Shown: positions 18,058 through 26,826, numbered from the stretch's first letter. The stretch: DNA of 64,000 nucleotides from Ignavibacteria bacterium (GCA_009773205.1 WPAE01000008.1:95027-159026); one strand, 5' to 3'. Made by a program: numbers and translations. The notes: generated by a model not told the origin, from the sequence alone.

Positions 18058-19270
18058 AGAATTGTTAAATAGTCGTGTTGAATTTTTATATGGCTTCGGT
18101 GTAAGAGTAGATAATGAAGAAAGTGGCAACTATCCGGTTTTTGGTTCTAATGGAATAATAGGTTTTATAAATAATTTTAAAGTGAAAGGACCCGGTGTAA
18201 TAGTAGGCAGAAAAGGAAGTGTTGGTAAAGTAACTTTTTCTAAGGAAAACTTTACTCCTTCTGATACTGCTTATTACTTGTCAATAAAAAACCCCGAAAC
18301 AGATGACTTATTGTTCTGGTATTATTATTTAAAAATGCTAGGATTGGAAAAATTAAATACGCATAGTTCTGTTCCCGGTTTAAGTCGTGAACTTGCTTAT
18401 CTAATTAATATTAATGTTCCGGATTTAATATCTCAACAAAAAATCGCCGGAGTTCTTTCCGCTTTAGATTCTAAAATAGAACTTAACAACCGCATAAACG
18501 CGGAGCTTGAGGCGATGGCAAAAACCATTTACGATTATTGGTTCGTCCAGTTCGATTTCCCACATCCTTTTACAAAAGTTATAACCAATAAAAACGGCCG
18601 TCGGACTGAGCTTGTCGAAGTCAAACCCTACAAATCCTCCGGCGGAAAAATGGTTTACAACCCACAGCTCAAAAGAGAAATACCGGCTGGGTGGGAGGTG
18701 GGAAAGATTAATGATTTTTGCAAAACTGCATCTGGTGGAACGCCACTATCCACCCAAAAAGAATATTATGATAATGGAGATATTCCTTGGATAAATAGCG
18801 GTGAACTGAATAATCCATATATAATTAATACAAGTAATTTTATCACAAAAGAAGGGCTTGCAAACTCAAGTGCAAAATTATTTTCTCCGAATACAATTCT
18901 AATTGCGTTATATGGTGCTACTGCTGGTAAAGTTAGTTTGTTACATATAGAAGCTTGCACAAATCAAGCAGTTTGTGCAGTAATTCCAAATTCAACTTTG
19001 GCAGTTTACTACCTTAAATTTTCATTGGAGAAAATCTATAATTATTTAATAAATCTTAGTTCTGGATCTGCCAGAGACAATTTATCACAAGACATGATTA
19101 ATGAACTCACTTTTCTTATTCCTACTGATAAACTATTGTCAAAATTTAATGAAATTGTTAAACCTTGTGTGGCTTCTTTAATTCATAATCTAAAACAGAA
19201 TGAACAACTCACCCAACTCCGCGATTGGCTATTGCCAATGCTAATGAACGGGCAGGTAAAAGTGAAATAA
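18050..19270 (+). CDS. hsdS: Type I restriction-modification specificity subunit HsdS
   Basis: This 406-residue protein has two target-recognition domains. TRD1 is about 15-130 (YPVFGSNGIIGF, GVIVGRKGSVGKV), a helical conserved region follows (QQKIAGVLSALDSKIELNNRIN), TRD2 starts near 200 (GWEVGKINDFCKTASGGTP, IALYGATAGKV), and the second helical spacer is at the end (LTQLRDWLLPMLMNGQV). HsdS selects the DNA sequence for HsdM and HsdR. Neither partner is intact nearby, so the subunit is probably orphaned unless it serves a distant HsdM. A repeat is inserted near residues 183-191. Confidence 0.9.
   Translation: MNKELLNSRVEFLYGFGVRVDNEESGNYPVFGSNGIIGFINNFKVKGPGVIVGRKGSVGKVTFSKENFTPSDTAYYLSIKNPETDDLLFWYYYLKMLGLEKLNTHSSVPGLSRELAYLININVPDLISQQKIAGVLSALDSKIELNNRINAELEAMAKTIYDYWFVQFDFPHPFTKVITNKNGRRTELVEVKPYKSSGGKMVYNPQLKREIPAGWEVGKINDFCKTASGGTPLSTQKEYYDNGDIPWINSGELNNPYIINTSNFITKEGLANSSAKLFSPNTILIALYGATAGKVSLLHIEACTNQAVCAVIPNSTLAVYYLKFSLEKIYNYLINLSSGSARDNLSQDMINELTFLIPTDKLLSKFNEIVKPCVASLIHNLKQNEQLTQLRDWLLPMLMNGQVKVK
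18596..18622 (+). repeat. Palindromic repeat fragment translated within hsdS
   Basis: GACTGAGCTTGTCGAAG lies in frame between TRD1's helical spacer and TRD2 and encodes RTELVEV. GACTGAGCTTGTCG recurs in non-coding DNA at about 25137. It looks like an intergenic-type repeat that landed in frame. Confidence 0.6.
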
Positions 19271-19360
19271 ATTCTTAGCACCCCCGTAAGCAAACGGCGG
19301 GCAAGTTCGCGACTTAGCGAGAAAATGGTTTCACGCAGAGACGCCAAGCCGCAAAGAGAA

Positions 19361-19600
19361 ATGAAAATGGAACAAAACAAAATAATTGTATTCGAAAGCA
19401 AAAGAATAAGGTGCGTTTGGCATAACGATGAATGGTATTTCTCCGTAATTGATTTCAGCGGCGCTTTAACAGATACTATTATTCCGGCGCAAACAGGCGT
19501 AAACTTAAACTACCACTCAAGGAAGAAGGTAGTAAATTGCATCTGAAACATGGGACAGCGTTTCGGATAATTAGTAATAAATCTTAAACTCGCGAGGTAT
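19361..19600 (+). pseudogene. Bro-N / phage antirepressor-type protein remnant
   Basis: KIIVFESKRIRCVWHNDEWYFSV followed by IDFSGALTD is the start of a Bro-N domain, found in phage antirepressors and DinD-like proteins. Homology then moves to another frame (NRRKLKLPLKEEGSKLHLKH), implying an indel near 19475, and the remaining domain is lost. The preceding DNA (about 19330) has a TTTCACGC...CGCAAAGA motif also seen inverted near 3190-3235. Bro-N genes often sit beside restriction loci. Confidence 0.65.
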
Positions 19601-19601
19601 T

Positions 19602-20234
19602 ATGAAAAGATTATTCATTTTGATTTTTCTCTTTTTTGTTTCTGTTTCATATTCTCAGTTTATTAAGGGTTATGGATTAAAAATCGGCGCTACAAATTCA
19701 CATCAAAGTTGGGGCTATACCGCAATTAGTCCCGTTAGAGGGTTTGATCCAGATAACAAAATTGGTTTTAACATAGGATTGTTTGCAGAGCATTTTAATT
19801 ATTCTAATTTTCAATTAATTACAGAATTAAATTATGTTCAAAAAGGCATTCAAAAAGAAATTGCACGAACAGAAAGCGAGTCTCCTGAAATACTTGGGAA
19901 AGTGCTTTGGAAATTAATGATTGACTATGTTAATATTTCCATTCTCGCAAAGCCTAAATTTGCACTTGAAAAGGTTACTCCATATTTATTATTTGGTCCC
20001 CGCATTGACTTTGAGATTGCTAAGTCTCTCGCTTTTGATGAAGCAAGAGGATATGATAATTTCAAAAAAAGCAGAACAGGGGTAAAAATGGGGCTTGGCT
20101 CTGAAATAAACTTATTCAATATGAGGTTTTTAACTGAGTTAGTTTATGATTTAGATCTTTTGGAATTATATGAAAACGAAAATGTAAAAGTAACATCTTA
20201 TTCATTTGATTTTAGAATTGGAGTTTACCTTTAA
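19602..20234 (+). CDS. Outer-membrane beta-barrel protein (PorT-like)
   Basis: This 210-residue protein has a signal peptide (MKRLFILIFLFFVSVSYSQ) and alternating amphipathic strands ending in an aromatic-rich strand (SYSFDFRIGVYL), typical of the small barrels of Bacteroidota. Strand pairs such as GFNIGLFAEHF, LITELNYVQKG and LFGPRIDFEI fit the outer_membrane_beta-barrel family. It is probably a surface or outer-membrane protein of unknown role. There is no operon partner. Confidence 0.7.
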   Translation: MKRLFILIFLFFVSVSYSQFIKGYGLKIGATNSHQSWGYTAISPVRGFDPDNKIGFNIGLFAEHFNYSNFQLITELNYVQKGIQKEIARTESESPEILGKVLWKLMIDYVNISILAKPKFALEKVTPYLLFGPRIDFEIAKSLAFDEARGYDNFKKSRTGVKMGLGSEINLFNMRFLTELVYDLDLLELYENENVKVTSYSFDFRIGVYL

Positions 20235-20332
20235 GAGAAAGATTTACATGCTGCTTATCTTTTGGAAAAGCGAAGTACGTTGGAAGTGAAAGCAAGAAAT
20301 AAAAAACAACTTAAAACAAAATTGGGAAAAAT

Positions 20333-21010
20333 ATGGCATTAACACTGAAAGAAGTTATCGCTCAGTTGAAATCTCTTGGTAACGAAAAAGTTTTTGCTCA
20401 CAATAAAAAATTTGGTGCCGGAGATAATCAATTTGGCGTTAAGCTTGGCGATATACGAAAGGTAGCAGCAAAAATTAAGAACGATGACAAATTAGCTTTT
20501 GCTCTCTGGGAAACAGGAAATATTGATGCACAGCTTTTAGCTATACTTGTTATTAACCCAAACAATCTCTCTAACGATAAGTTAGATAAAATGGTTCGCT
20601 CAGCCAATTTTTCTCATGTTGCAGATTGGCTGAATTCCTACATAGTTAGAAATCATCCGGATAAGGAAACGCTTCGCCAATTATGGATGAAGGATAAAGA
20701 CCCTTGGGCAGCACGCGCGGGATGGAGTTTAACATCGGAGCGGATTAGCAAGAGTTCCGAAGGACTAGATCTGCCTGCTTTGCTGGATCGAATAGAATCC
20801 GGAATGGGAAAAGCCGAAGCGCCTGAACAATGGACAATGAATTTCTGTTTAGCGGGAATTGGAATTCACTTCCCTAATCTTCGCAAGCGCGCAGTAGCTA
20901 TCGGAGAAAAATTAGGAGTCTTCCGCGACTATCCGGTTTCTAAAGGCTGCACATCTCCATTTGCACCAATTTGGATAAATGAAATGGTTCGGCGTAATAA
21001 CACCAAGTAG
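20333..21010 (+). CDS. AlkD-like DNA alkylation repair protein
   Basis: This 225-residue all-helical HEAT-repeat protein of the DNA alkylation repair family shows GVKLGDIRKVAAKIK, LALWETGN-like FALWETGNIDAQLLA, the helix NFSHVADWLNSYIV and DPWAARAGWSL. AlkD enzymes excise bulky or cationic alkylated bases without flipping them. The Trp/Asp positions of the active cleft appear to be present (ADW, PWAARAGW), but catalytic competence is not proved. It stands alone. Confidence 0.8.
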   Translation: MALTLKEVIAQLKSLGNEKVFAHNKKFGAGDNQFGVKLGDIRKVAAKIKNDDKLAFALWETGNIDAQLLAILVINPNNLSNDKLDKMVRSANFSHVADWLNSYIVRNHPDKETLRQLWMKDKDPWAARAGWSLTSERISKSSEGLDLPALLDRIESGMGKAEAPEQWTMNFCLAGIGIHFPNLRKRAVAIGEKLGVFRDYPVSKGCTSPFAPIWINEMVRRNNTK

Positions 21011-21061
21011 TGAATTAAAACGAACATGGTTACTTATTCTCTAAAAATTCTTTTTTTTATG

Positions 21062-21160
21062 TGAGCCGAATCTAACCCGCCCGCCGTTTTATGGAGGGTT
21101 TGGCGGGTAAGCCGAAAACAACTTTTTTAATAATGATCATGGCTTTTTAGCGTAGGCTCA
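21062..21160. repeat. Palindromic element, family A/B/C copy B
   Basis: It starts TGAGCCGAATCTAACCCGCC and ends GGCTTTTTAGCGTAGGCTCA. It is flanked by ATG on both sides, a possible 3-bp duplication. The right 38 bases share AATAATGATCATGGCTTTTT with copy C. Confidence 0.75.
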
Positions 21161-21234
21161 ATGTATTTTTTGAACCGTTTTAATAGTTGAAAAACTATTG
21201 TAAATTTGCTCAATTAATTACGATGAGGCTTCAA

Positions 21235-23328
21235 ATGAAAAAATATTTTCACTTAATTCTTTTTGTAATTGCTTTGATGAGTACCGACTATTTTGCTCAA
21301 CAAATGCCTTTGGTTTATGATGTTGAAAACACAGGTTCTGATTGTCCAAAACCATATTTGCCAACAATTAGCGAGCTTCCAACTATTTTGTCTTTACCCG
21401 ATCCGTTTATGTGGTCTGATGGAAGGGGAAGAATTACAAATTTCTCAGATTGGCGCTACCGCCGCGCTGAAATTGCCGCAGAAATTGAAAACTATGAAAT
21501 TGGCGAAAAACCGCCGCGTCCTGCCGATATAAAAGCAACTTACGCCAATGGAGTTTTAACAGTTATCGTAACCGTAAATGGAATATCGCTAACACTAAAC
21601 TCGCAGATAATATTGCCAAGCGGTAATGGTCCTTTTGCAGCCATAATTGGAATGAACAGTTCAAACGGAAGCATTCCTTCTAATATTTTTACAAGCCGGA
21701 AAATTGCACAGATAACTTTTAGCCATAATCAAGTTACAACGTATGGAAACCCTAGAAATACAGACCCATACTACAAACTTTATCCTCATCTTAACATAGA
21801 TAATACTGGACAGTACAGCGCATGGGCTTGGGGAGTTAGCAGAATAATAGATGGACTTGAATTAGTTAAAGATGTTCTACCAATAGATACAAAGCGTCTT
21901 GCAGTATCAGGTTGCTCTTACGCCGGAAAGTTAGCATTGTTTGCAGGAGCCTTTGATGAAAGAATAGCATTAACATTTGCGATAGAATCGGGCGGCGGAG
22001 GTTATACAACGTGGCGTTATTCAGAAGAGATCAATAAAACTGTTAGCGTAGAAACACTTGGCAAAACCGATTACAACTGGTTCAGAGAATCAATGAAACA
22101 GTTTTCTAATGCAGTTAATAAACTGCCGTTTGATCATCATGAATTGATGGCAATGGTAGCGCCGCGTGCTTTATTTGTTACCGGAAATCCAGATTTTGTT
22201 TGGCTCGCCGATGAATCCGGTCACGTTGGCAGTAACGCAGCTAAAGAAGTTTGGAAATCTTTAGGAGTGCCCGATAGATTTGGTTACAGCATTGTTGGAG
22301 GTCATGGGCATTGTTCAGTTCCTAACAGTCAAATTCCAGAAATAGAAGCATTCGTTGAAAAATTTCTCCTATCGAATGCTGCATCCAATACAAACGTTGC
22401 AACTACACCATACAAAACAAATCTCAATTCTTGGATAACTTGGACAACTCCGGTGCTAAAAAATGGAACTTCATTTTTTGGTAAATCGAGTTTGGTTTAT
22501 CCGGCTAATCTTCAGAAGGGCTTAGATAAATCAATTACCTTTAAGTGGAAACAAGTCAAGGATGCTCAGAAGTACGGTATCCAACTTTCGTTAGATGCTG
22601 CATTTACTCAAATTGTAAAAACCGATTCAACAGAAACCGATACAACAAAAACAATTTCCGGTTTGATTGATGGAAAGCAATATTTTTGGCGTGTGCAAGT
22701 AAAGAGTGCAAACGGAATTGGTCCGTGGACTGACACTTGGAGCTTTACAACATACATTGCTTTGCCTGCCGCTCCTCAGTTAGTTTCGGCAGTTCCTTAT
22801 CCCGGCAGACAAGGCTGGGTTACATTTAAGTGGAGAAAAGTTAAAGAAGCAGAGCAGTACTTCTTACAAATATCTTTCTTTCAAAATTTGTCGATGATAT
22901 CTCAATCAACTACAACATCGGATACATCTGCAACTCTTCTAAGTTTAGATGAAGGACAGAAATATTTTTGGCGCGTACAATCTAAGAATGCAGCCGGTTA
23001 CGGTCCTTGGAGCGAGCTGTCTTCAATTATTGTTGATGTTAAAGTTGAGAACGTCCCCACCGAATACTCTTTGGGGCAGAACTATCCAAACCCATTTAAT
23101 CCAACAACATCTATCAGTTTTCAGATTGCAGCTTTCAGCCATGTTAGTTTAAAAGTTTACGATGTTCTTGGAAGAGAAATAGCAACACTTGTGGATGAAT
23201 TCAAGCAAGCGGGAACATATAGTTCTTCGTTCTACACTCTACGTTCTTCGTTCGCTTCCGGAGTTTACTTTTACCGTTTAACAACACCAAAGAAAATAAT
23301 TACAAAGAAGATGGTAATAACAAAATAG
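21235..23328 (+). CDS. Secreted CE15-type glucuronoyl esterase with two Fn3 domains and T9SS signal
   Basis: The start is set at ATG 21235, which opens a signal peptide (KKYFHLILFVIALMS); 697 residues. Residues about 25-390 resemble CE15 glucuronoyl methylesterases: WRYRRAEIAAEIENYEIGEK, the nucleophile elbow SGCSYAGK (Ser228), AIESGGGG, DHHELMAMVAPRAL and GGHGHC (His357 or 359). These enzymes cut ester bonds between lignin and glucuronoxylan. Two Fn3-like repeats follow (KYGIQLSLD and QYFLQISFF, each ending FWRVQ), then a type A sorting domain (NYPNPFNPTTSI). This points to secreted plant-biomass degradation. Confidence 0.85.
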   Translation: MKKYFHLILFVIALMSTDYFAQQMPLVYDVENTGSDCPKPYLPTISELPTILSLPDPFMWSDGRGRITNFSDWRYRRAEIAAEIENYEIGEKPPRPADIKATYANGVLTVIVTVNGISLTLNSQIILPSGNGPFAAIIGMNSSNGSIPSNIFTSRKIAQITFSHNQVTTYGNPRNTDPYYKLYPHLNIDNTGQYSAWAWGVSRIIDGLELVKDVLPIDTKRLAVSGCSYAGKLALFAGAFDERIALTFAIESGGGGYTTWRYSEEINKTVSVETLGKTDYNWFRESMKQFSNAVNKLPFDHHELMAMVAPRALFVTGNPDFVWLADESGHVGSNAAKEVWKSLGVPDRFGYSIVGGHGHCSVPNSQIPEIEAFVEKFLLSNAASNTNVATTPYKTNLNSWITWTTPVLKNGTSFFGKSSLVYPANLQKGLDKSITFKWKQVKDAQKYGIQLSLDAAFTQIVKTDSTETDTTKTISGLIDGKQYFWRVQVKSANGIGPWTDTWSFTTYIALPAAPQLVSAVPYPGRQGWVTFKWRKVKEAEQYFLQISFFQNLSMISQSTTTSDTSATLLSLDEGQKYFWRVQSKNAAGYGPWSELSSIIVDVKVENVPTEYSLGQNYPNPFNPTTSISFQIAAFSHVSLKVYDVLGREIATLVDEFKQAGTYSSSFYTLRSSFASGVYFYRLTTPKKIITKKMVITK

Positions 23329-23431
23329 GGACTGATACAGTACGGCTTGTAAGTTGTGTTTGTTAAAGCGCCTTTATATTTAGCAGGCGTCTTTCATATT
23401 TTTACAAAATTTCTGAGTTCTTCTAACAGCT

Positions 23432-24151
23432 TCAAATTCTCTTATCATTATTTTTATCAATTACTAATAATGGGTGATATGAGTGTTTGGAAAATCGCAT
23501 TTCAAATTTGCTGGCAAGCCAAAGAAGTCTGCTGTATAACTTAATACAGTTTTCGTTAAGTAAGCGGTAAGTTTTTACTTCGCCAAATTTTTCTAGCCAT
23601 TTGTAGCTATGAGCATAAAAGTAAATTTTTCTTTTACTGTTGGGGTTTATTCTTTTTTCCGACCAGTTCCACAATTGCAAAGGCAGAGACAAAATATTTA
23701 CTAACCTTGCATGTTTGCCTGCATTATAAACTATATAGCATTTATTCTTAGTAACTCTTGTAATTTCTTTTATTGCTTCTTCTTGTTTATCCTTATGTAC
23801 ATGATAAATAGTATGCATAGAAACAGTATCTGTAACACTATTATCTTTTAATGGCAGAGCAGTAATATCGCCAAGTACAAAAAATCCATCTGGCTTGTTT
23901 TTCTTTGCTTCGGTTACAGCAGTAATACTAAAATCAATGCATAACTGTTTTTTTGCTTTAGAATTTAAAGGAGAGGCGCCGCAGGCAACATCTAACAAAA
24001 GTTCTGGTTCTCCTATTAGCTTTCGCAGTCTTTCGTTACAGTTATTTTTGTAATCATTTCCTTTGGTAGTAGTAAATGATAGCGCATCAACATAGCCGCC
24101 TTTCTGCTTTGTCCAGCCAGTTTTATCGTAATATTCTTTAACACTTTTCAT
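23432..24151 (-). CDS. Class I SAM-dependent methyltransferase
   Basis: The start is taken as ATG 24151 (a GTG 4 codons upstream is possible); 239 residues. The Rossmann motif I is LLLDVACGASPLN, the acidic strand 2 residue is in LCIDFSITAV, and motif II is VLGDITALPLKDNSV, all typical of Methyltransf_11. The C-terminal third is basic and aromatic-rich (RKIYFYAHSYKWLEKFG), as in ubiquinone/biotin-type methyltransferases. The substrate is unknown. It is a single gene transcribed towards the esterase. Confidence 0.85.
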   Translation of the reverse strand: MKSVKEYYDKTGWTKQKGGYVDALSFTTTKGNDYKNNCNERLRKLIGEPELLLDVACGASPLNSKAKKQLCIDFSITAVTEAKKNKPDGFFVLGDITALPLKDNSVTDTVSMHTIYHVHKDKQEEAIKEITRVTKNKCYIVYNAGKHARLVNILSLPLQLWNWSEKRINPNSKRKIYFYAHSYKWLEKFGEVKTYRLLNENCIKLYSRLLWLASKFEMRFSKHSYHPLLVIDKNNDKRI

Positions 24152-24350
24152 TTTTGTTAACACTTAATTTTAGAACGGTGAAAATATATTATTTGATAGC
24201 GGAAAGAGCTAATAAACTGCTTACATCCACTCATACTCAAAAGGCTTTTTGTTTTGATAAGAACAATTCTGGATAATTAAGTTGATACCTAGTGATGAAA
24301 ATAAAAAACGTTAATTCCAAACCACACATACATTTATCACTCCGTTTCAT

Positions 24351-24728
24351 TCACTGCTTGTTAAGATAATTTTTTAACTTCTTAACAAAATCTTGAGATG
24401 TTTTGAGCATATCATCAGCTTCTATTTCAACAACTGCAAAACCTACGCCATAATCTCCAATCAACCTTTTATCATAAGCATCGCCGAGCGCTTTTCCTAA
24501 TTCTCTCTCGAAAATTTCACTTTTTACAAAATGTTCTCCGAACAAACTGATTACGCCCTTGTGCGAAGATGCTTTCAAACCTTTGGAAAGCAGCGCCGCT
24601 TCAGCCATAAAAAACATCGCATAATAACACCTTGAAACACATGAATCGTAATCTTCGGAATCGAAAACAAGTTTTGCAGTTTTTAAAAATTTTTCCGACT
24701 TTTTTGTAAGGTCGTTAATCTCATTCAT
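24351..24728 (-). CDS. HEPN-domain protein (partner of MNT nucleotidyltransferase)
   Basis: This 125-residue helical protein has the HEPN pattern SRCYYAMFFMAEAALLSKGL followed by SHKGVISLFGEHFVK. It overlaps the upstream nucleotidyltransferase gene by 4 bases (ATGA), so the two are translated together. HEPN proteins paired with MNT enzymes act as toxin-antitoxin modules in several cases. The canonical RNase motif Rx4-6H is not evident (the Arg and His lie farther apart), so RNase activity is uncertain. Confidence 0.85.
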   Translation of the reverse strand: MNEINDLTKKSEKFLKTAKLVFDSEDYDSCVSRCYYAMFFMAEAALLSKGLKASSHKGVISLFGEHFVKSEIFERELGKALGDAYDKRLIGDYGVGFAVVEIEADDMLKTSQDFVKKLKNYLNKQ

Positions 24729-25045
24729 ATCAATATTCCTTCCTCTTTCACATTCAAGATGAATGGAGATTTGTAATCCTTAAAAATGGTTTCTGGAATT
24801 GGGATAACTGAAATTAACTCGCCTTTCTCAAGAAGAATATCAAAAAGCAGGTCGCTCAAGTTTTTCCTTACCTCAAATGGATTGAGGGAATCGTCAATTA
24901 CAACTAAAATATCAATATCAGAATCTATTGTAGCTTCGCCCCTTGCATAAGAACCATAAATAACAATCTGTTTAATTTTTTCCCCATACTCTTTTATCAA
25001 GTGTGCGTTTATTTGATTTGCCAGTTGTTTTACTTTATGTTCCAT
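24725..25045 (-). CDS. MNT-type minimal nucleotidyltransferase (antitoxin of HEPN pair)
   Basis: This 106-residue protein is a DNA polymerase beta-like nucleotidyltransferase. It has GSYARGEATIDSDIDILVV, with both Asp residues of the GSxxxxxxxxxDxD active site, and a further acidic/hydrophobic strand ISVIPIPE. MNT enzymes of this kind can AMPylate and silence their HEPN partner. A ribosome site (AAGGTG) precedes the ATG. It is the first gene of the two-gene operon. Confidence 0.88.
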   Translation of the reverse strand: MEHKVKQLANQINAHLIKEYGEKIKQIVIYGSYARGEATIDSDIDILVVIDDSLNPFEVRKNLSDLLFDILLEKGELISVIPIPETIFKDYKSPFILNVKEEGILI

Positions 25046-25096
25046 TATTACTCACCTTTTTATCTGGGTTCGGAATTTTGGCAACTATTGGAATAG

Positions 25097-25203
25097 AGAC
25101 CTCTGAAAAATTTAGTTGCAATACGCTGTGTGTCAGACTGAGCTTGTCGCCCGCCTGATGAGCAGACGGCGAGGCAGGAAGTCTGGCTTTTTAGAGGATT
25201 TCG
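25097..25203. repeat. Inverted-repeat element, family D-like copy 4
   Basis: GACCTCTGAAAAATTT at the left faces CTTTTTAGAGGATTTC at the right; inside are CAGACT / AGTCTG and a GCCCGCC...GGCGAGGC hairpin. The left inner part (AAATTTAGTTGCA..CGCTGTGTG) is shared with position 671-694. Confidence 0.55.
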
Positions 25204-25252
25204 TCATGGTTCGACAAACCCTGTCATGAGCTTGCCGAATGATCACCATGAC
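25203..25252. repeat. Palindromic REP-like sequence
   Basis: GTCATGGT (25203-25210) and ACCATGAC (25245-25252) are perfect 8-bp inverted repeats around a TTCGACAA...GAGCTTGCCGAA core. Similar units are common between genes in this bacterial group. Confidence 0.55.
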
Positions 25253-25311
25253 TCTGTAAATTACTATTTCTTATCCTAACTATGTTTATAACTAGAATAG
25301 AAAAAACTTTA

Positions 25312-25824
25312 TTAGAGCTGAATTCTTTTCTTGAAAAACCAACCAATGTAGCCGGCAAAAACCAAACTTAAAACTGCTTGAAGCCAAATTGGAGATGAAG
25401 CTAACTCTCCGCTTAACAATCCTGCTTGCAATAAGCTGAACTTAAGTAAGTAATAATAAACTTTGCTGATAACTATAGAGAATAATGCAGCAACGAAATA
25501 ATTACTAATTTTTTGGCTTAGTAAATAGAACAAGAAAACATTCAAAGCAAGCTCAGATGAAATTAACGCTGCCTTTACAAAAGAAGGGTGAGATGAAATC
25601 AAAAAAGAGAAAAGTGGAAGAGCGATTGTTAGCAAATATGCATTTCTCTTGGATGTATGAACCAAAGCAAGCAGGGCAACAATTCGCATAGGCTCTAAAA
25701 AATATACAGGCAATGCGCTAACGTGAGATAGTGCCGGCGTTAATGTAATAAACGCAACTGCAAATAAATCAAACAAAATATCTTTGGTTTTGCTTTTTTC
25801 AATTGGAAAAAAGATAGTTTTCAT
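25312..25824 (-). CDS. Integral membrane protein, possibly ECF-transporter S-component-like
   Basis: This 170-residue, very hydrophobic protein has five to six segments (ILFDLFAVAFITLTPALSH, MRIVALLALVHTS, YLLTIALPLFSFLISS, SELALNVFLFYLLSQ, NYFVAALFSIVISKVYYYLL, AVLSLVFAGYIGWFF). Size and pattern resemble substrate-binding subunits of ECF vitamin or metal transporters, but no diagnostic motif is visible, so this is only a guess. GAGGAA precedes the ATG. It is divergent from the DUF362/polyferredoxin operon, with an 84-bp shared upstream region. Confidence 0.5.
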   Translation of the reverse strand: MKTIFFPIEKSKTKDILFDLFAVAFITLTPALSHVSALPVYFLEPMRIVALLALVHTSKRNAYLLTIALPLFSFLISSHPSFVKAALISSELALNVFLFYLLSQKISNYFVAALFSIVISKVYYYLLKFSLLQAGLLSGELASSPIWLQAVLSLVFAGYIGWFFKKRIQL

Positions 25825-25908
25825 TAGTTCCTCAATTAATTTCTTGAATACAAAATAACAAATTGATATGTTGCCACAAAATTTTGATAATTTTTTGTGG
25901 TGATAAAT

Positions 25909-26826
25909 ATGAAACGAAGAGACTTCTTAAAATCCGGTTTATTAGCCGGCGCATCGGTTACATTGCCTGGTGTTTATGGTAATATGTTAGCTCAAACAAG
26001 TTCAACAACTCCACCAGCATTTGATTTAGTTGCTATTAAAGGAGGCGAACCGGATGTTATGTTTGATGAAGCAATAAAACATCTCGGCGGAATTAAAAAG
26101 TTCGTAAAAAAGAATCAAAAAGTTTTAGTAAAACCAAACATTGGCTGGGATGTTGTACCCGAGCGCGGCGCTAACACTCATCCTAAATTAGTTTCACGAG
26201 TAGTTAAACATTGCTTCGATGCAGGCGCAAAGGAAGTTTATGTGTTCGATCATACTTGCGATGATTGGAAACGAAGCTACGCTAACAGCGGAATTGAAAA
26301 AGCTGTTAAAGACGCAGGCGGAACTATGGTGCCCGGCAACAGCGAAAGTATGTATCAAGAAGTCTCTATTAATTTTGGAAAATCTTTAACAAAAACTAAA
26401 GTGCACGAGCTTATTCTTGATTCCGATGTCTTTATAAATATTCCAATTCTTAAGCACCACGCTTCTACTAAACTCACAATTTGCATGAAAAACTTGATGG
26501 GAGTTGTTTGGGATAGAGGTTACTGGCACCGTAATAATCTTCATCAGTGTATTGCAGATTATTGTACTTACACCCATAAGCCGCTGCTTAATGTTGTTGA
26601 CGCATATTACGTGATGAAGCAAAACGGACCGCGCGGCGTTTCTGCCGCTGATATCTCCTTGATGAAATCTCAAATAATTTCTACAGATATGGTCGCTGCA
26701 GATGCAGCAGCAGCAAAAACATTCGGATTAGAACCATCGGATGTTAGTTACATTAAAATAGCCGACTCGATGAAGATTGGTAATATGAATTTATCTAAGC
26801 TTAATATTAAACGAATTATCCTGTAA
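25909..26826 (+). CDS. Tat-exported DUF362 protein
   Basis: The start is ATG 25909, which gives a Tat signal MKRRDFLKSGLLAGASVTL; an upstream GTG would place extra residues before it. The remaining 280 residues match DUF362: VLVKPNIGWDVVPERGANTHP, ADVFINIPILKHHA-like DVFINIPILKHHASTKLT and KNLMGVVWDRGYWH. The family is of uncertain function and often linked to ferredoxin modules. The polyferredoxin gene follows by 14 nt, so the two probably work together in periplasmic redox chemistry. Confidence 0.85.
   Translation: MKRRDFLKSGLLAGASVTLPGVYGNMLAQTSSTTPPAFDLVAIKGGEPDVMFDEAIKHLGGIKKFVKKNQKVLVKPNIGWDVVPERGANTHPKLVSRVVKHCFDAGAKEVYVFDHTCDDWKRSYANSGIEKAVKDAGGTMVPGNSESMYQEVSINFGKSLTKTKVHELILDSDVFINIPILKHHASTKLTICMKNLMGVVWDRGYWHRNNLHQCIADYCTYTHKPLLNVVDAYYVMKQNGPRGVSAADISLMKSQIISTDMVAADAAAAKTFGLEPSDVSYIKIADSMKIGNMNLSKLNIKRIIL

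Noticed and set aside
23356..23544. Short plus-strand frame after the esterase
   Set aside because: It lies mostly opposite the methyltransferase gene and resembles no family.
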